Notes: generated by a model not told the origin, from the letters alone. Counted from the stretch's first letter, positions 10,822 through 18,933 are shown. The stretch: DNA of 64,000 bases from Sphingomonadales bacterium (GCA_027486415.1 JAIXPC010000011.1:169411-233410), one strand, 5' to 3'. Numbers and translations are program-made.

Positions 10822-11685
10822 ATGACCCGCACCATCACCGTCGCCGGCCTGCAGCTGGCCTTTTCCGGCAATCGCGACGCCGATATCGCCATGACCGCCG
10901 CCGCCGCACGCCAGGCGGCGGACGGCGTTGACGTCGTGCTGCCGCCCGAATTGTTCGAAGGCCATTATTTCTGCCGCCACGAGGACGAGGGCCTGTTTGC
11001 CAGTGCCCTGCCGGTGGACAAGCACCCGGCCATCGCCGCGATGCGCGAAGTGGCGCTGGACACCCGCACCTACATCCCGTGCTCCTTCTTTGAGAAGGAC
11101 GGCCATCACCATTACAACAGCCTCGCCATGATCGATGATGGCGGCAACATCATGGGCGTCTATCGCAAGAGCCACATTCCCGACGGGCCCGGTTACGAGG
11201 AGAAATTCTACTTCCGCCCCGGCAACACCGGCTTCAAGGTGTGGAACACCAAGAAGGGCGTCATCGGTGTCGGCATCTGCTGGGACCAATGGTATCCCGA
11301 AACCGCCCGCGCCATGATGCTGATGGGCGCAGAAGTGCTGCTCTATCCCACCGCCATCGGCACGGAGCCGCATGATCCCGATCTCGACACGCGCCGGCTG
11401 TGGCGGCGCGCGATGGTGGGCCATGCCGTGTCCAACGTCGTGCCCGTGCTGGCCTGCAACCGCATCGGCACCGAAGAGGCCGGCACGCCGCACGCGCAGA
11501 CATTTTACGGCACCAGCTTTGCCTGCGACCAGCGCGGCGACATCGTCGATGATCTGGATGATGCGACGCCGGGCGTGGTGAAGGCGACGTTCGACCTTGA
11601 TCTCGCCGCCCGCCACCGCGCCGCGTTCGGGTTCTTCCGGGATCGCCGGCCGGAGCTGTATGCGCGGCTCGCGCAGGATATCTGA
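10822..11685 (+). CDS. aguB: N-carbamoylputrescine amidase
   Basis: Nitrilase-superfamily hydrolase of 287 residues that releases putrescine, CO2 and ammonia from N-carbamoylputrescine. The catalytic Glu-Lys-Cys triad is visible: E43 in LPPELFEGHYF, K116 in YRKSHIPDGPGYEEKFYF, and C153 in VIGVGICWDQWYPE. The segment IPDGPGYEEKFYFRPG is characteristic of the plant/bacterial carbamoylputrescine amidase branch, not of beta-ureidopropionases. Pairing with aguA makes the assignment strong. Confidence 0.94.
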   Translation: MTRTITVAGLQLAFSGNRDADIAMTAAAARQAADGVDVVLPPELFEGHYFCRHEDEGLFASALPVDKHPAIAAMREVALDTRTYIPCSFFEKDGHHHYNSLAMIDDGGNIMGVYRKSHIPDGPGYEEKFYFRPGNTGFKVWNTKKGVIGVGICWDQWYPETARAMMLMGAEVLLYPTAIGTEPHDPDLDTRRLWRRAMVGHAVSNVVPVLACNRIGTEEAGTPHAQTFYGTSFACDQRGDIVDDLDDATPGVVKATFDLDLAARHRAAFGFFRDRRPELYARLAQDI

Positions 11686-11802
11686 CGTTCAAAGAGCCTG
11701 GGTTTTTCCGCTTTTTCCGCATTTCGCCGGGTTTGGGCGGGCTGGACCCTGATTGCGCGCCCGTGCGGCAGATGCACCGGCGCTACCATCATGCCGCTGC
11801 CA

Positions 11803-12483
11803 TCATGCCATGGTGTCGCCGTGTAGGACAGGCGCGTGGCCCAGCATCATTGCGGTCGAAAGCGCATCGCGGAACATCGCCGGCGTCAGCAGGCCGGTGT
11901 TGGTGTTCAGCCGGCTGCAGTGATAGCTGTCGACGAGCGTCACGCCGGATGGCAATTTGTGCACCGCGCCGTGGCCAAAGCGATATTTCGGCAGCTTGCC
12001 GCCAATCGCCTTGATCGCGGCCTGGTGGGCGGTTTCGCCCAGCGCCACCACCACCTTCAAGGCGGGCAGGGCGGCGAGCTGGGTGGCCAGATAGGGCCGA
12101 CAATTGTGCTTCTCAGCCGTTTCGGGAAGATTGCCCGGCGGCGCGCAGGAAACGGCGTTGGTGATGAACAGGCCCGGCGCGTCCCAGCCTTCGGGTGTTT
12201 CCGTGGCCAGTCCCAGTTCGGCCAGTGTGCCAAACAGCATCTTGCCGGCTTCGTCGCCGTGGAAGGGGCGGCCGGTGCGGTTGGCGCCCTTCAGGCCGGG
12301 CGCCAGGCCGACGATGGCCATCCAGGCACTCGCGTCGCCCATCGGCGGCACCGGCGCGTTCCACCAATTGGGGTGGCGTTCGCGCTGCTCGGCACGATAG
12401 GCGACAAGGCGCGGGCAGAGCGGGCAGTCGTGCGGCGGCGTGCCGGGATGCGCCGTTTCGGGCGGAAGTGTCTCGTCAGTCAT
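11803..12483 (-). CDS. uracil-DNA glycosylase, family 5 (UDGb)
   Basis: 226 residues. It removes uracil (and in characterised members hypoxanthine or xanthine) from DNA for base-excision repair. An N-terminal CPLCPRL pair of cysteines suggests the 4Fe-4S cluster of this family. Motif 1 is VGLAPGLKGANRTGRPFHGD, motif 2 is SYHCSRLNTNTGLLTPAMF, where family members normally have SYHPSRxNTxTG. The ATG at 12483 gives a family-like N terminus; an upstream in-frame extension to 12603 runs across folK on the other strand and was rejected. It is divergent from folK across 29 bp. Confidence 0.9.
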   Translation of the reverse strand: MTDETLPPETAHPGTPPHDCPLCPRLVAYRAEQRERHPNWWNAPVPPMGDASAWMAIVGLAPGLKGANRTGRPFHGDEAGKMLFGTLAELGLATETPEGWDAPGLFITNAVSCAPPGNLPETAEKHNCRPYLATQLAALPALKVVVALGETAHQAAIKAIGGKLPKYRFGHGAVHKLPSGVTLVDSYHCSRLNTNTGLLTPAMFRDALSTAMMLGHAPVLHGDTMA

Positions 12484-12512
12484 CGCCCATGCCTGTAGGG
12501 GGTTCCGGGCAT

Positions 12513-13001
12513 ATGGCAATCGTGCTTGTCGCCTTGGGCTCCAATCGCTGTCATGGCCGCCACGGTCGGCCAGACGGCGTGGTGCGCGCGGCGCTGGCGG
12601 CACTTGCGGAACTGGGCGGCATCGTGCGCGCCTCGCCGATCATCGCCACCGCGCCAATCGGACCGGGCACGCGCCGTTATGCCAATGCCGTGGTCGCGCT
12701 GGACTGGGCTGGCAGCCTGCCGGCCTTGCTGCGCGCCCTGAAAGCCATCGAACGGGATTTCGGCCGCCGGGCCGGGCGGCGCTGGGGCGATCGCGTGCTC
12801 GACCTTGATATCGTGGGGGCAAGCGACACGGTTCTGAATGCTCCCGGTCTTGCGGTGCCGCACCCGCGGCTGGCCGAACGGCGCTTCGTGCTCGATCCGC
12901 TGGTGACGGTGGCGCCGGACTGGCGGCACCCGCGATTGCGTCGCACCGCAAGACAGTTGCACGCGCGCGCGCTTCGCCCTAAAGGCCTGCCGCGCACGTG
13001 A
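12513..13001 (+). CDS. folK: 2-amino-4-hydroxy-6-hydroxymethyldihydropteridine pyrophosphokinase
   Basis: 162 residues, typical for HPPK. It transfers pyrophosphate from ATP to 6-hydroxymethyl-dihydropterin in folate synthesis. The start ATG at 12513 gives the usual VLVALGSN opening. The metal- and ATP-binding signature is RRWGDRVLDLDIV (about residues 89-101), followed by VPHPRLAERRFVLDPL, the conserved PHPxxxxRxFVLxPL motif. Other folate genes in the window are folB at 24542 and folC at 50165, so the pathway is dispersed. Confidence 0.94.
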   Translation: MAIVLVALGSNRCHGRHGRPDGVVRAALAALAELGGIVRASPIIATAPIGPGTRRYANAVVALDWAGSLPALLRALKAIERDFGRRAGRRWGDRVLDLDIVGASDTVLNAPGLAVPHPRLAERRFVLDPLVTVAPDWRHPRLRRTARQLHARALRPKGLPRT

Positions 13002-13019
13002 TCGTGCCGCCCCGCACGG

Positions 13020-13096
13020 GGGTCCTTAGCTCAATCGGTTAGAGCGCCCGCCTTTTAAGCGGTAGGTTCCGGGTTCAAGTCCCGGAGGACCCACCA
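13020..13096 (+). tRNA. tRNA-Lys (UUU anticodon)
   Basis: 77-base cloverleaf with acceptor GGGTCCT paired to AGGACCC, anticodon loop CTTTTAA (anticodon UUU), T arm GGTTCAAGTCC, discriminator A at 13093 and an encoded CCA at 13094-13096. Its 3' end is also one arm of a strong hairpin (13091-13117), described separately. Confidence 0.96.
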
Positions 13097-13117
13097 AGCC
13101 GCTGCGCGGCTTGGTGG
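13091..13117. other. perfect 12-bp hairpin overlapping the tRNA-Lys 3' end
   Basis: Bases 13091-13102 (CCACCAAGCCGC) are exactly complementary to 13106-13117 (GCGGCTTGGTGG) around a 3-base loop. The left arm includes the last two acceptor bases, the discriminator and the CCA of tRNA-Lys, so in the precursor this stem would compete with the acceptor stem or act as a 3' processing signal. A second small stem follows directly (CAGTGC-AAG-GCACTG, 13118-13132). Confidence 0.75.
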
Positions 13118-13160
13118 CAGTGCAAGGCACTGGCACCAGACTCGCGCAAGGCCGGCCAGC

Positions 13161-13228
13161 GAGCAAAAATGGCGGCCCCACCGGCCGCCTTTTTTGGCTC
13201 GTCTGACGGCGTGGCTTTGCCACGCCCC
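13161..13228. repeat. copy A of a terminator-plus-hairpin repeat cassette
   Basis: This segment is closely matched by 28531-28599. Both copies have, in the same order and spacing, an intrinsic terminator built on GGCGGCC/GGCCGCC, a CGTC-GAC-like linker, and the hairpin GGCGTGGC-TTT-GCCACGCC followed by a C/T-rich run. In this copy the second hairpin is at 13208-13226. Both copies lie at the 3' end of a transcription unit (tRNA-Lys here). Confidence 0.75.
13171..13195 (+). terminator. intrinsic terminator downstream of tRNA-Lys
   Basis: A GGCGGCC stem (13171-13177), 5-base loop and GGCCGCC (13183-13189) are followed by six T. An A-run at 13165-13169 on the other side means it could also act in the reverse direction. 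Confidence 0.85.
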
Positions 13229-13271
13229 TTCCTTTCCTCCTGTCTGCCCTCAACAGCTTTCCCACCCCCCA

Positions 13272-13293
13272 CCCCTCCCGCACGCGGGAGGGG
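13272..13293. repeat. REP-like palindrome, GGGAGGGG family (single copy)
   Basis: CCCCTCCCGC and GCGGGAGGGG form a perfect 10-bp stem with a 2-base AC loop. The flanks (CCCACC on the left, GCGCTTG-like sequence on the right) match those of the copy at 32757-32778, so roughly 50 bp are shared between the two sites. Such palindromes are common non-coding repeats in alphaproteobacterial genomes. Confidence 0.8.
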
Positions 13294-13354
13294 AGCCACG
13301 CGCGCTTGCCAATCCACCGCTGCCGCCACACTCTCCCGCGACACAGGGGGACCC

Positions 13355-14137
13355 ATGCCACTCACAGATTACAGCCGCGCCGACTTCACCGCCGGCCCCT
13401 ACACGAGGCCCGTCTACCGCCGCGGCAGTGGCCCTGCCGTCATCGTCATCCACGAAGTCCCTGCGCTCCATACGCTGGTCATCGACTTTGCCGACCGGCT
13501 GGCAGCGTCGGGCCTGACGGTATTCTGCCCCAGCCTGTTCGGTACGCCGGGTTCCATTCCCACCAAGGCGGCGGCGGTGACGCAATTGTTCCTCAACATC
13601 TGCATCCGCCGTGAGTTTTCGGCCTGGCGCGATGGGCGCTCCAGCCCGATCGTCGACTGGCTGCGGGCGCTGGCCCGGCACGCGCACGCCGAATGCGGCG
13701 GGCCGGGCGTGGGCGCGGTCGGCATGTGCTTCACCGGCGGATTCGCGCTCGCGATGATGACGGAGCCTGCCGTGATTGCGCCCGTTCTGAGCCAGCCCAG
13801 CCTGCCGATCCGTGGTGCACAAACGGGCAGCATCGACGTGACGCCGGCCGAGATCGCCTGCGCGCGGCGGCGGTTCGAGGCGGAGGACCTGTCCCTGCTG
13901 GCGCTGCGCTTCACGTCGGACAGGCTGGTCCCCGATGCGCGCTTTCGTCGTTACGAGCAGGAGTTTCCGGGGCGCGTGGAAACCATCGAGCTTGCTGACG
14001 AGCACGCCCGCAGCGGCACCGGCATGGCCCCGCACAGCGTGCTGACCGTGCATCTGCCCGACAGCGGCCCCGGCAAGGATACCGAGACGCGCGTGATCGG
14101 TTTCTTCCGCCAGCGTCTGGGCCTTGCGAACGCCTGA
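13355..14137 (+). CDS. dienelactone hydrolase family protein
   Basis: Alpha/beta hydrolase of 260 residues. The start ATG at 13355 opens with MPLTDYSRADF. The conserved glutamate region is VIVIHEVPALH (about residues 28-38), and the nucleophile elbow is GMCFTGGFAL with a cysteine, as in dienelactone hydrolases. A later Asp (TSDRLVP) and His (DEHARSGTGM or PHSVLT) could complete the triad. The family includes carboxymethylenebutenolidases, but many members have other esterase roles. There is no ring-cleavage operon nearby, so the substrate is unknown. Confidence 0.85.
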   Translation: MPLTDYSRADFTAGPYTRPVYRRGSGPAVIVIHEVPALHTLVIDFADRLAASGLTVFCPSLFGTPGSIPTKAAAVTQLFLNICIRREFSAWRDGRSSPIVDWLRALARHAHAECGGPGVGAVGMCFTGGFALAMMTEPAVIAPVLSQPSLPIRGAQTGSIDVTPAEIACARRRFEAEDLSLLALRFTSDRLVPDARFRRYEQEFPGRVETIELADEHARSGTGMAPHSVLTVHLPDSGPGKDTETRVIGFFRQRLGLANA

Positions 14138-14188
14138 ACCGGGGCCGCCTCTTGATCTGGGGCCGGCTTGCGGCCAAGTCTCGTCGCC

Positions 14189-14596
14189 ATGAATCGCCTG
14201 TTGTTCGCCCCCGTCGCCCTGATTGCCAGCATGGCTGCCGCCCAGCCCGTGGTGCTGCCGGGCGGCACCCGCGTCACTGATGTGAAGGTCGGCACCGGCA
14301 CCGTTGCCGAACCGGGCAAGGCGGTGGCCGTGCACTATACCGGCTGGCTCTATATCGACGGCATGAAGGGCAAGCAGTTCGATTCGTCGCGTACCAACGG
14401 TCGACCGTTCGTGTTCACGCTGGGCATGGCCGAGGTGATCCTGGGCTGGGATGAAGGCGTCGCTGGCATGAAGGTCGGCGGCAAGCGCACGCTGATCGTG
14501 CCGCCGCAGGCCGGCTATGGCGAGAATGGTGCCGGCGACGTGATCCCGCCGGGCGCCACCCTGATGTTCGATGTCGAACTGCTGGGAGTGCAGTGA
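14189..14596 (+). CDS. FKBP-type peptidyl-prolyl cis-trans isomerase, secreted
   Basis: 135 residues. A short N-terminal signal peptide (NRLLFAPVALIASMAAAQP) indicates export. A single FKBP domain follows, with AVHYTGWLYIDG, FDSSRTNGRPFVFTLG, VILGWDEGVAGMKVGGKRTL and PPQAGYGENGAGDVIPPGAT, which carry the usual aromatic pocket and catalytic residues. It catalyses proline isomerisation during folding of exported proteins. The stop shares one base with the next gene's ATG (TGATG), implying coupling. Confidence 0.93.
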   Translation: MNRLLFAPVALIASMAAAQPVVLPGGTRVTDVKVGTGTVAEPGKAVAVHYTGWLYIDGMKGKQFDSSRTNGRPFVFTLGMAEVILGWDEGVAGMKVGGKRTLIVPPQAGYGENGAGDVIPPGATLMFDVELLGVQ

Positions 14597-15462
14597 TGGC
14601 CAGCACCGCGCCCGCCGATCTGGCCATTGTGCCGCGCAACCTGCGCTTTGGCCGCAATGAAGTGCGCGGGCGCTGGTGGCTGGGCGGCGATCCGATCGCG
14701 ACGGCCTGGCACAATGCGCTGTCGGCCAGCTTCCCCGCCGGCGAGGCCTTCTTCATCGAAACGGTGCGCCGCTTTCGCAATGATGTGCCGGCCGAACTGG
14801 CGGCGCAGATCGACCAGTTCGTGAAACAGGAAGCCCACCACACCCGCGAACACGTCGCCTTCAACCGGCAGGTGACGGGGGCGGGGTACGACATTGCCGC
14901 CATCGAACAGCGCATCGCCGACAGCCTGGTGCAGGCGCGCACCACCCACCCGGTGGCGCAATTGCTGGTGACGGTGAGCCTGGAGCATTTCACCGCCATC
15001 TTTGCGCATGCCATGCTGGCCCGCGGTGGCCGCCAGTTTGCCGGTGCCAGCGACGAGACGCGTGCAATGTGGACATGGCACGCGATCGAGGAGATCGAGC
15101 ACAAGGGTGTCGCGTTTGACACCTACATGCACATCACGCGTGGGTTGAAGCCGGGCAGGCGCTGGGCCATCCGCAGCCTGGTGTTTGCCCGCGTGTCGCG
15201 CAACTTCATCGCCAACCGGGTGGCCGACGCGCTGGCGCTGCTGGCGCAGGATGGCGTCACCGGCTGGCGCGCGAAGGCCCGCCTGTGGTGGTATCTGCTG
15301 GGCAGCCCGGGCGTGCTGCGCCAGGTGGCGTGGGCGTGGCTGGCCTATTTCCGGCCCGGTTTCCACCCGTGGGACCATGATGACCGCGCGCTGATCGCGG
15401 CACATGGCGCGGCGCTCGCGGTGCCGCACAAGGAGATCGGGGAACCCGGCGCCAGGCGGTGA
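14596..15462 (+). CDS. metal-dependent hydrolase, PF10118 family
   Basis: 288 residues resembling the PF10118 predicted metal-dependent hydrolases. Diagnostic segments are IETVRRFRNDVP, QEAHHTREHVAFNRQV (about residues 76-91), SLEHFTAIFAHAML, and TWHAIEEIEHKGVAFDTY (about 159-176), with several His and Glu residues arranged like a di-iron carboxylate site. The biochemical reaction is not established for the family. The start overlaps the FKBP stop by one base. A possible GTG three bases upstream was judged less likely. Confidence 0.82.
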   Translation: MASTAPADLAIVPRNLRFGRNEVRGRWWLGGDPIATAWHNALSASFPAGEAFFIETVRRFRNDVPAELAAQIDQFVKQEAHHTREHVAFNRQVTGAGYDIAAIEQRIADSLVQARTTHPVAQLLVTVSLEHFTAIFAHAMLARGGRQFAGASDETRAMWTWHAIEEIEHKGVAFDTYMHITRGLKPGRRWAIRSLVFARVSRNFIANRVADALALLAQDGVTGWRAKARLWWYLLGSPGVLRQVAWAWLAYFRPGFHPWDHDDRALIAAHGAALAVPHKEIGEPGARR

Positions 15463-15520
15463 GGGCTTGGGCAACTGCCGGGCGTTGACCGCGCCGTTCG
15501 TGCCGGCGATGCTGGCAGCC

Positions 15521-16363
15521 ATGACCCCGGCCCCGCACCCGCCCGAACCTGCCCGCCCCCTGGGGCGTGTGTGGCTGGTGGCGAACCGCGCCAGCCGGTC
15601 GACCGATGATACGGCGATCGCCGAACTTGAGGCTGCCTTGCAGGCGGCTGGCGCAACCATCTCGAGAAACAGCAATTTTCCTGCCGAACCGGCGCCTGAC
15701 GCCGCTGCGCTGGCCGACGTCGACACGCTGGTGGTGATGGGCGGCGATGGCACCATCAACAGCGCCAGTGCCGCCGCGCACGGCTGGCAGGGGCAGGTGC
15801 TCGCCATCCCCGGCGGCACCATGAACCTGTTGCCAAGGGCGCTGCACGGCGATGCCGCGCCTGCCGCGATCGTGGCAGCCACTGCCGGTGCCCAGCTGGT
15901 CCATGTGCCGGTGATCCGCTGCGGTGATCACACGAGTTTCTGCCGCATCATCATCGGCCCGCTCACCCGCTGGGCCTGGGCGCGGGAGAATGCCCGCCGG
16001 GGCCGGGCGTGGCGGGTTTTTCAGGCGATCATCCTCGGGCTGGCGCGCGGCTTCATCGGCGGCGTGCGCGTCGCGGGGCAGGCGGGTCGCCATCCCGGCG
16101 TTCTGGTGATGCCAACACCGCAGGGCCTGGATGTCGCGCTGTTTTCCGGCAAAAGCATCGCCGCGGCGATGGATGTGGCGGTCAACTGGCTGGTGGGCGA
16201 CTGGCGCGATGCGGCCAGCGTCACCGCCTTCACGGCGCCGGAACTCGGCGTCGGTCGCCGCCGAACCTTGCGCTGCCTGTTCGATGGCGAGGCGCGGCGC
16301 ATTGATCCGCCGGCGCTGTTCGTCCCCGGCTGGTCGGATTTGCGTTATATAAAAACGACTTAG
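15521..16363 (+). CDS. diacylglycerol kinase / sphingosine-kinase-like lipid kinase
   Basis: 280-residue protein with the DAGK catalytic-domain signatures VVMGGDGTINSASAAAHG (about residues 71-88, ATP binding) and IPGGTMNLLPRALHGD (about 100-115). Such proteins phosphorylate diacylglycerol or related lipids at the inner face of the membrane. In sphingolipid-bearing bacteria the substrate could differ. Two in-frame ATGs (15509, 15521) lack a convincing ribosome site; 15521 is used. The gene converges on and overlaps the next by four bases. The middle (FQAIILGLARGFIGGVRVAG) is moderately hydrophobic. Confidence 0.82.
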   Translation: MTPAPHPPEPARPLGRVWLVANRASRSTDDTAIAELEAALQAAGATISRNSNFPAEPAPDAAALADVDTLVVMGGDGTINSASAAAHGWQGQVLAIPGGTMNLLPRALHGDAAPAAIVAATAGAQLVHVPVIRCGDHTSFCRIIIGPLTRWAWARENARRGRAWRVFQAIILGLARGFIGGVRVAGQAGRHPGVLVMPTPQGLDVALFSGKSIAAAMDVAVNWLVGDWRDAASVTAFTAPELGVGRRRTLRCLFDGEARRIDPPALFVPGWSDLRYIKTT

Positions 16364-16929
16364 CGCGCCAAGTTGCGAGCGGCTTCGAAGAAGCCCTCGA
16401 TCTGTTTCGGCGTTGCGTCACGGATGGTGCCCACCACCTTCATGTGCGTCACCTTCAGCCCGACGAAATCGAGGATCTGCCGCTTGAGCACGTTCAGCCA
16501 GCCGTTGCGATAGCCCAGCCACAGATACCAGGGCGGCGTATCGGCGGTGATCAGCACCCGCGCCGTGCGGCCTTCAAACAGCTTCTTCGGAAAATGCCCG
16601 TCACCTTCATAGGCAAAGGCGATGCCGGGCAGGAACACGCGGTCAAACAGGCCCTTCAGCTTGGCTGGTGCCGCGCCCCACCACAAGGGGTGGAGCAGGA
16701 TCAGCGTGTCGCACCACCGCACCGCCTCCAGAAACGCCTCCAGATCCGGCTCATGCGCCATGCGCTGCCTGTATCCGTGGGCAAGGTTGGGATCGAAATC
16801 CATCGCCGAGAGCTGCAGCAACCGCACCTCTGCCCCGCGTGCCCGCGCCGCTTCGGCAGCGGCCTCAGCCAGCGCGCTGACCAGCGAACTGCCATCGGGA
16901 TGCCCGTCGAGCACCAGAACGCGATTCAT
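16360..16929 (-). CDS. NAD(P)H-dependent flavin oxidoreductase, flavodoxin-like fold
   Basis: 189 residues of the NQO1/MdaB/YwrO type. The FMN-binding start VLVLDGHPDGSSLVSALAEA (about residues 4-23) and the central LILLHPLWWGAAPAKLKGLF (about 78-97) are diagnostic. Family members carry out two-electron reduction of quinones, azo or nitro compounds. The ATG at 16929 gives the expected N terminus; the longer in-frame extension runs into moaE and was rejected. It is 16 bp after moaE on the same strand and may be transcribed with it. Confidence 0.88.
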   Translation of the reverse strand: MNRVLVLDGHPDGSSLVSALAEAAAEAARARGAEVRLLQLSAMDFDPNLAHGYRQRMAHEPDLEAFLEAVRWCDTLILLHPLWWGAAPAKLKGLFDRVFLPGIAFAYEGDGHFPKKLFEGRTARVLITADTPPWYLWLGYRNGWLNVLKRQILDFVGLKVTHMKVVGTIRDATPKQIEGFFEAARNLAR

Positions 16930-16945
16930 GCCGTTTGCCCCTTCA

Positions 16946-17401
16946 TCACCAGCGCGCCGCCGCGTCGTCGTCGTGGGCCCTGGCCTCCACCCAGCGGGTG
17001 GTGCCGTCGGCAAATTCCTCGCGCTTCCAGAACGGGGCTTTCGTTTTCAGCCAGTCCATCAGGAAGCTGGCGGCGGCAAAGGCATCGGCGCGATGCGGCG
17101 CGGCGGTCACGACCAGCACGATCGACTCTCCGGGCAGCAGGCGGCCATGGCGGTGGATGATGGTGCCGACAACGCCCGGCCAGCGCGCGGCGGCTGCATC
17201 GGCAATCGCCTGCATCTGGCCCAGCGTCATCGCGGGATAATGTTCCAGCGTCAGCGCCACCAGCCCATCATCCGCGCGCACCAGCCCGGTGAAGTTGACG
17301 GCGGCCCCCAGATCGCGGCGCCCGGCCAGCAGTGCCGCCTGTTCGGCAGCGCCATCGAATTCGTCCGTCTGCAGCCGGGCGCCGATGGCAGGCATCGTCA
17401 T
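16946..17401 (-). CDS. moaE: molybdopterin synthase catalytic subunit MoaE
   Basis: 151 residues. Together with MoaD it inserts two sulfurs into precursor Z to make molybdopterin. Visible motifs are NFTGLVRADD (about residues 36-45), LEHYPAMTLGQM (about 52-63), HRHGRLLPGE (about 83-92), VVTAAPHRADAFAAASFLMD and the active-site KTKAPFWKREEF. The ATG at 17401 overlaps the moaD stop as ATGA, so the two subunits are translationally coupled. Confidence 0.95.
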   Translation of the reverse strand: MTMPAIGARLQTDEFDGAAEQAALLAGRRDLGAAVNFTGLVRADDGLVALTLEHYPAMTLGQMQAIADAAAARWPGVVGTIIHRHGRLLPGESIVLVVTAAPHRADAFAAASFLMDWLKTKAPFWKREEFADGTTRWVEARAHDDDAAARW

Positions 17402-17652
17402 CCGCCGGTCACCGGCGGGAAGATGGCGATTTCCCGTGCGCCCGTCACCGGCGTATCGGGGCCGGCAAAGGCCTGATCGACGGCAACCCGGATGCGGCTG
17501 CGATCAGCCAGCGCCGCGGCATGGCCGGGGCTGCGCTGCGCCAGCCAGTCGAGCAGGCCGGCGACGGTGGAGACAGTGGCGGGCAGGGCCAGCGTTTCGC
17601 CATCGATGCCAACGGCTTCGCGCACCCAGGCGAAATACAATATCTCGGCCAT
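17398..17652 (-). CDS. moaD: molybdopterin synthase sulfur-carrier subunit MoaD
   Basis: 84-residue ubiquitin-like protein ending in the required Gly-Gly (PPVTGG), the site of adenylation and thiocarboxylation. It carries sulfur to MoaE. Its ATG shares one base with the pgsA stop (TAATG), and its own stop overlaps moaE, so pgsA-moaD-moaE form one unit. The link between phospholipid synthesis and molybdenum cofactor genes has no obvious functional reason. Confidence 0.95.
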   Translation of the reverse strand: MAEILYFAWVREAVGIDGETLALPATVSTVAGLLDWLAQRSPGHAAALADRSRIRVAVDQAFAGPDTPVTGAREIAIFPPVTGG

Positions 17653-18206
17653 TACATGTGCTTCAGGCCGGTCCGCAGATAGTCATAGCCGGTGACAAGG
17701 GTGAGGATCGCCGCCACCCACAGGCAGACCATGCCGACCTCCAGCGCCGGCAGCCACGGCATCAGTGGCACGGCACCGATCAGGATCAGTGCGCCCAGCG
17801 CCACCAGCTGCGCCGCCGTTTTCCACTTGGCCAGCCGGCTGACCGGAACTGAGACAGACAGGCCGGCGAGATATTCCCGCAGGCCCGACACAAAGATTTC
17901 GCGCAGCAGGATGATCAGGCCGGCAATCACGCTCCAGCCGTGCAGGATATTGGCATCGACCAGCATGACGATGACCGCGGCCACCATGATCTTGTCGGCA
18001 ATCGGATCGAGGAACTGGCCGATTTTCGACACCGTGCCCCATGACCTTGCCAGATAGCCATCGAAATAATCGGTGATCGCCGCCAGCGCATAGAGCGCAA
18101 ACGCGCCCAGCCATTCCCATGGGTTCTGCCCCCACATCAGGGCGACAAGCCCGGGCACCGCGAGGATGCGCGACAGGGTGAGCAGATTGGGGAGGCTGGA
18201 CAACAC
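17652..18206 (-). CDS. pgsA: CDP-diacylglycerol-glycerol-3-phosphate 3-phosphatidyltransferase
   Basis: 184-residue inner-membrane enzyme that makes phosphatidylglycerol phosphate. The CDP-alcohol phosphatidyltransferase motif DGYLARSWGTVSKIGQFLDP continues into IADK (about residues 43-66), with the Asp residues that bind metal. The start is taken as GTG at 18206, preceded by a GAAGGG site and giving the family N terminus LSSLPNLLTLSRILAVP; no suitable ATG exists. It is divergent from the nitroreductase gene across 55 bp. Confidence 0.93.
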   Translation of the reverse strand: MLSSLPNLLTLSRILAVPGLVALMWGQNPWEWLGAFALYALAAITDYFDGYLARSWGTVSKIGQFLDPIADKIMVAAVIVMLVDANILHGWSVIAGLIILLREIFVSGLREYLAGLSVSVPVSRLAKWKTAAQLVALGALILIGAVPLMPWLPALEVGMVCLWVAAILTLVTGYDYLRTGLKHM

Positions 18207-18261
18207 GCGCCCTTCATAGGCAATCCGGAGCCAAGAGGAAAGTTGCCAGAAAGGGGCGCCG

Positions 18262-18933
18262 ATGAACGTTTCCGATGCCGTGCTGCAGCGCCGTTCGGTG
18301 CGCGGCTTCCTGCCCACGCCCGTGTCGGGCGAGGTGATCCGCCGCGTGGTCGAAAAGGCGTCCTGGGCGCCTTCGGGCGGCAATCTCCAACCCTGGCACA
18401 TCGACGTTGTCGGCGGCGCGAAACTGGACGAGCTGAAGCGCATCATGCTGGGCAAGCTGATGGCCGGCGGCGCCATGGAGCCGACCGAGTATGACATCTA
18501 TCCCAAGGAATTGCCCGAACCCTACAACAGCTACCGCTTTGCGGTGGGTGAGGAACTCTACAGCCGGCTCGGCATCCCGCGGGAGGACAAGGCGGGGCGG
18601 CGGATGTGGTTTGCCCGCAATTTCCAGTTCTTTGGCGCGCCCGTCGCCCTGTTCTGCTCGGTCGATCGCCGCATGGGGCCGCCGCAGTGGAGCGACCTTG
18701 GCATGTATCTGCAGACACTGATGCTGCTGCTTAAGGAAGAGGGGCTGGACAGCTGCCCGCAGGAATGCTGGGCGATCTATCCGAACACCATCGGGGAATT
18801 CATCGGGATCCCGGCCGAACGGATGCTCTTTACCGGCATGGCAATCGGGTTCATCGATCCCGACGACAAGGCCAACCTGGCCCGGCCCAGCCGCGCGCCG
18901 CTGGCCGATTGGGCTGAATTCCACGGGCTTTGA
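18262..18933 (+). CDS. nitroreductase family protein
   Basis: 223-residue FMN-dependent oxidoreductase. The N terminus has the FMN-phosphate motif QRRSVRGFLPTPV (about residues 9-21) and the family's SWAPSGGNLQPWHIDVV (about 34-50). The centre contains GMYLQTLMLLLKEEGLDSCP and the C-terminal GMAIGFIDPDD. It likely reduces nitroaromatics, quinones or unsaturated compounds with NAD(P)H. Its stop overlaps the following EamA gene by four bases. Confidence 0.9.
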   Translation: MNVSDAVLQRRSVRGFLPTPVSGEVIRRVVEKASWAPSGGNLQPWHIDVVGGAKLDELKRIMLGKLMAGGAMEPTEYDIYPKELPEPYNSYRFAVGEELYSRLGIPREDKAGRRMWFARNFQFFGAPVALFCSVDRRMGPPQWSDLGMYLQTLMLLLKEEGLDSCPQECWAIYPNTIGEFIGIPAERMLFTGMAIGFIDPDDKANLARPSRAPLADWAEFHGL

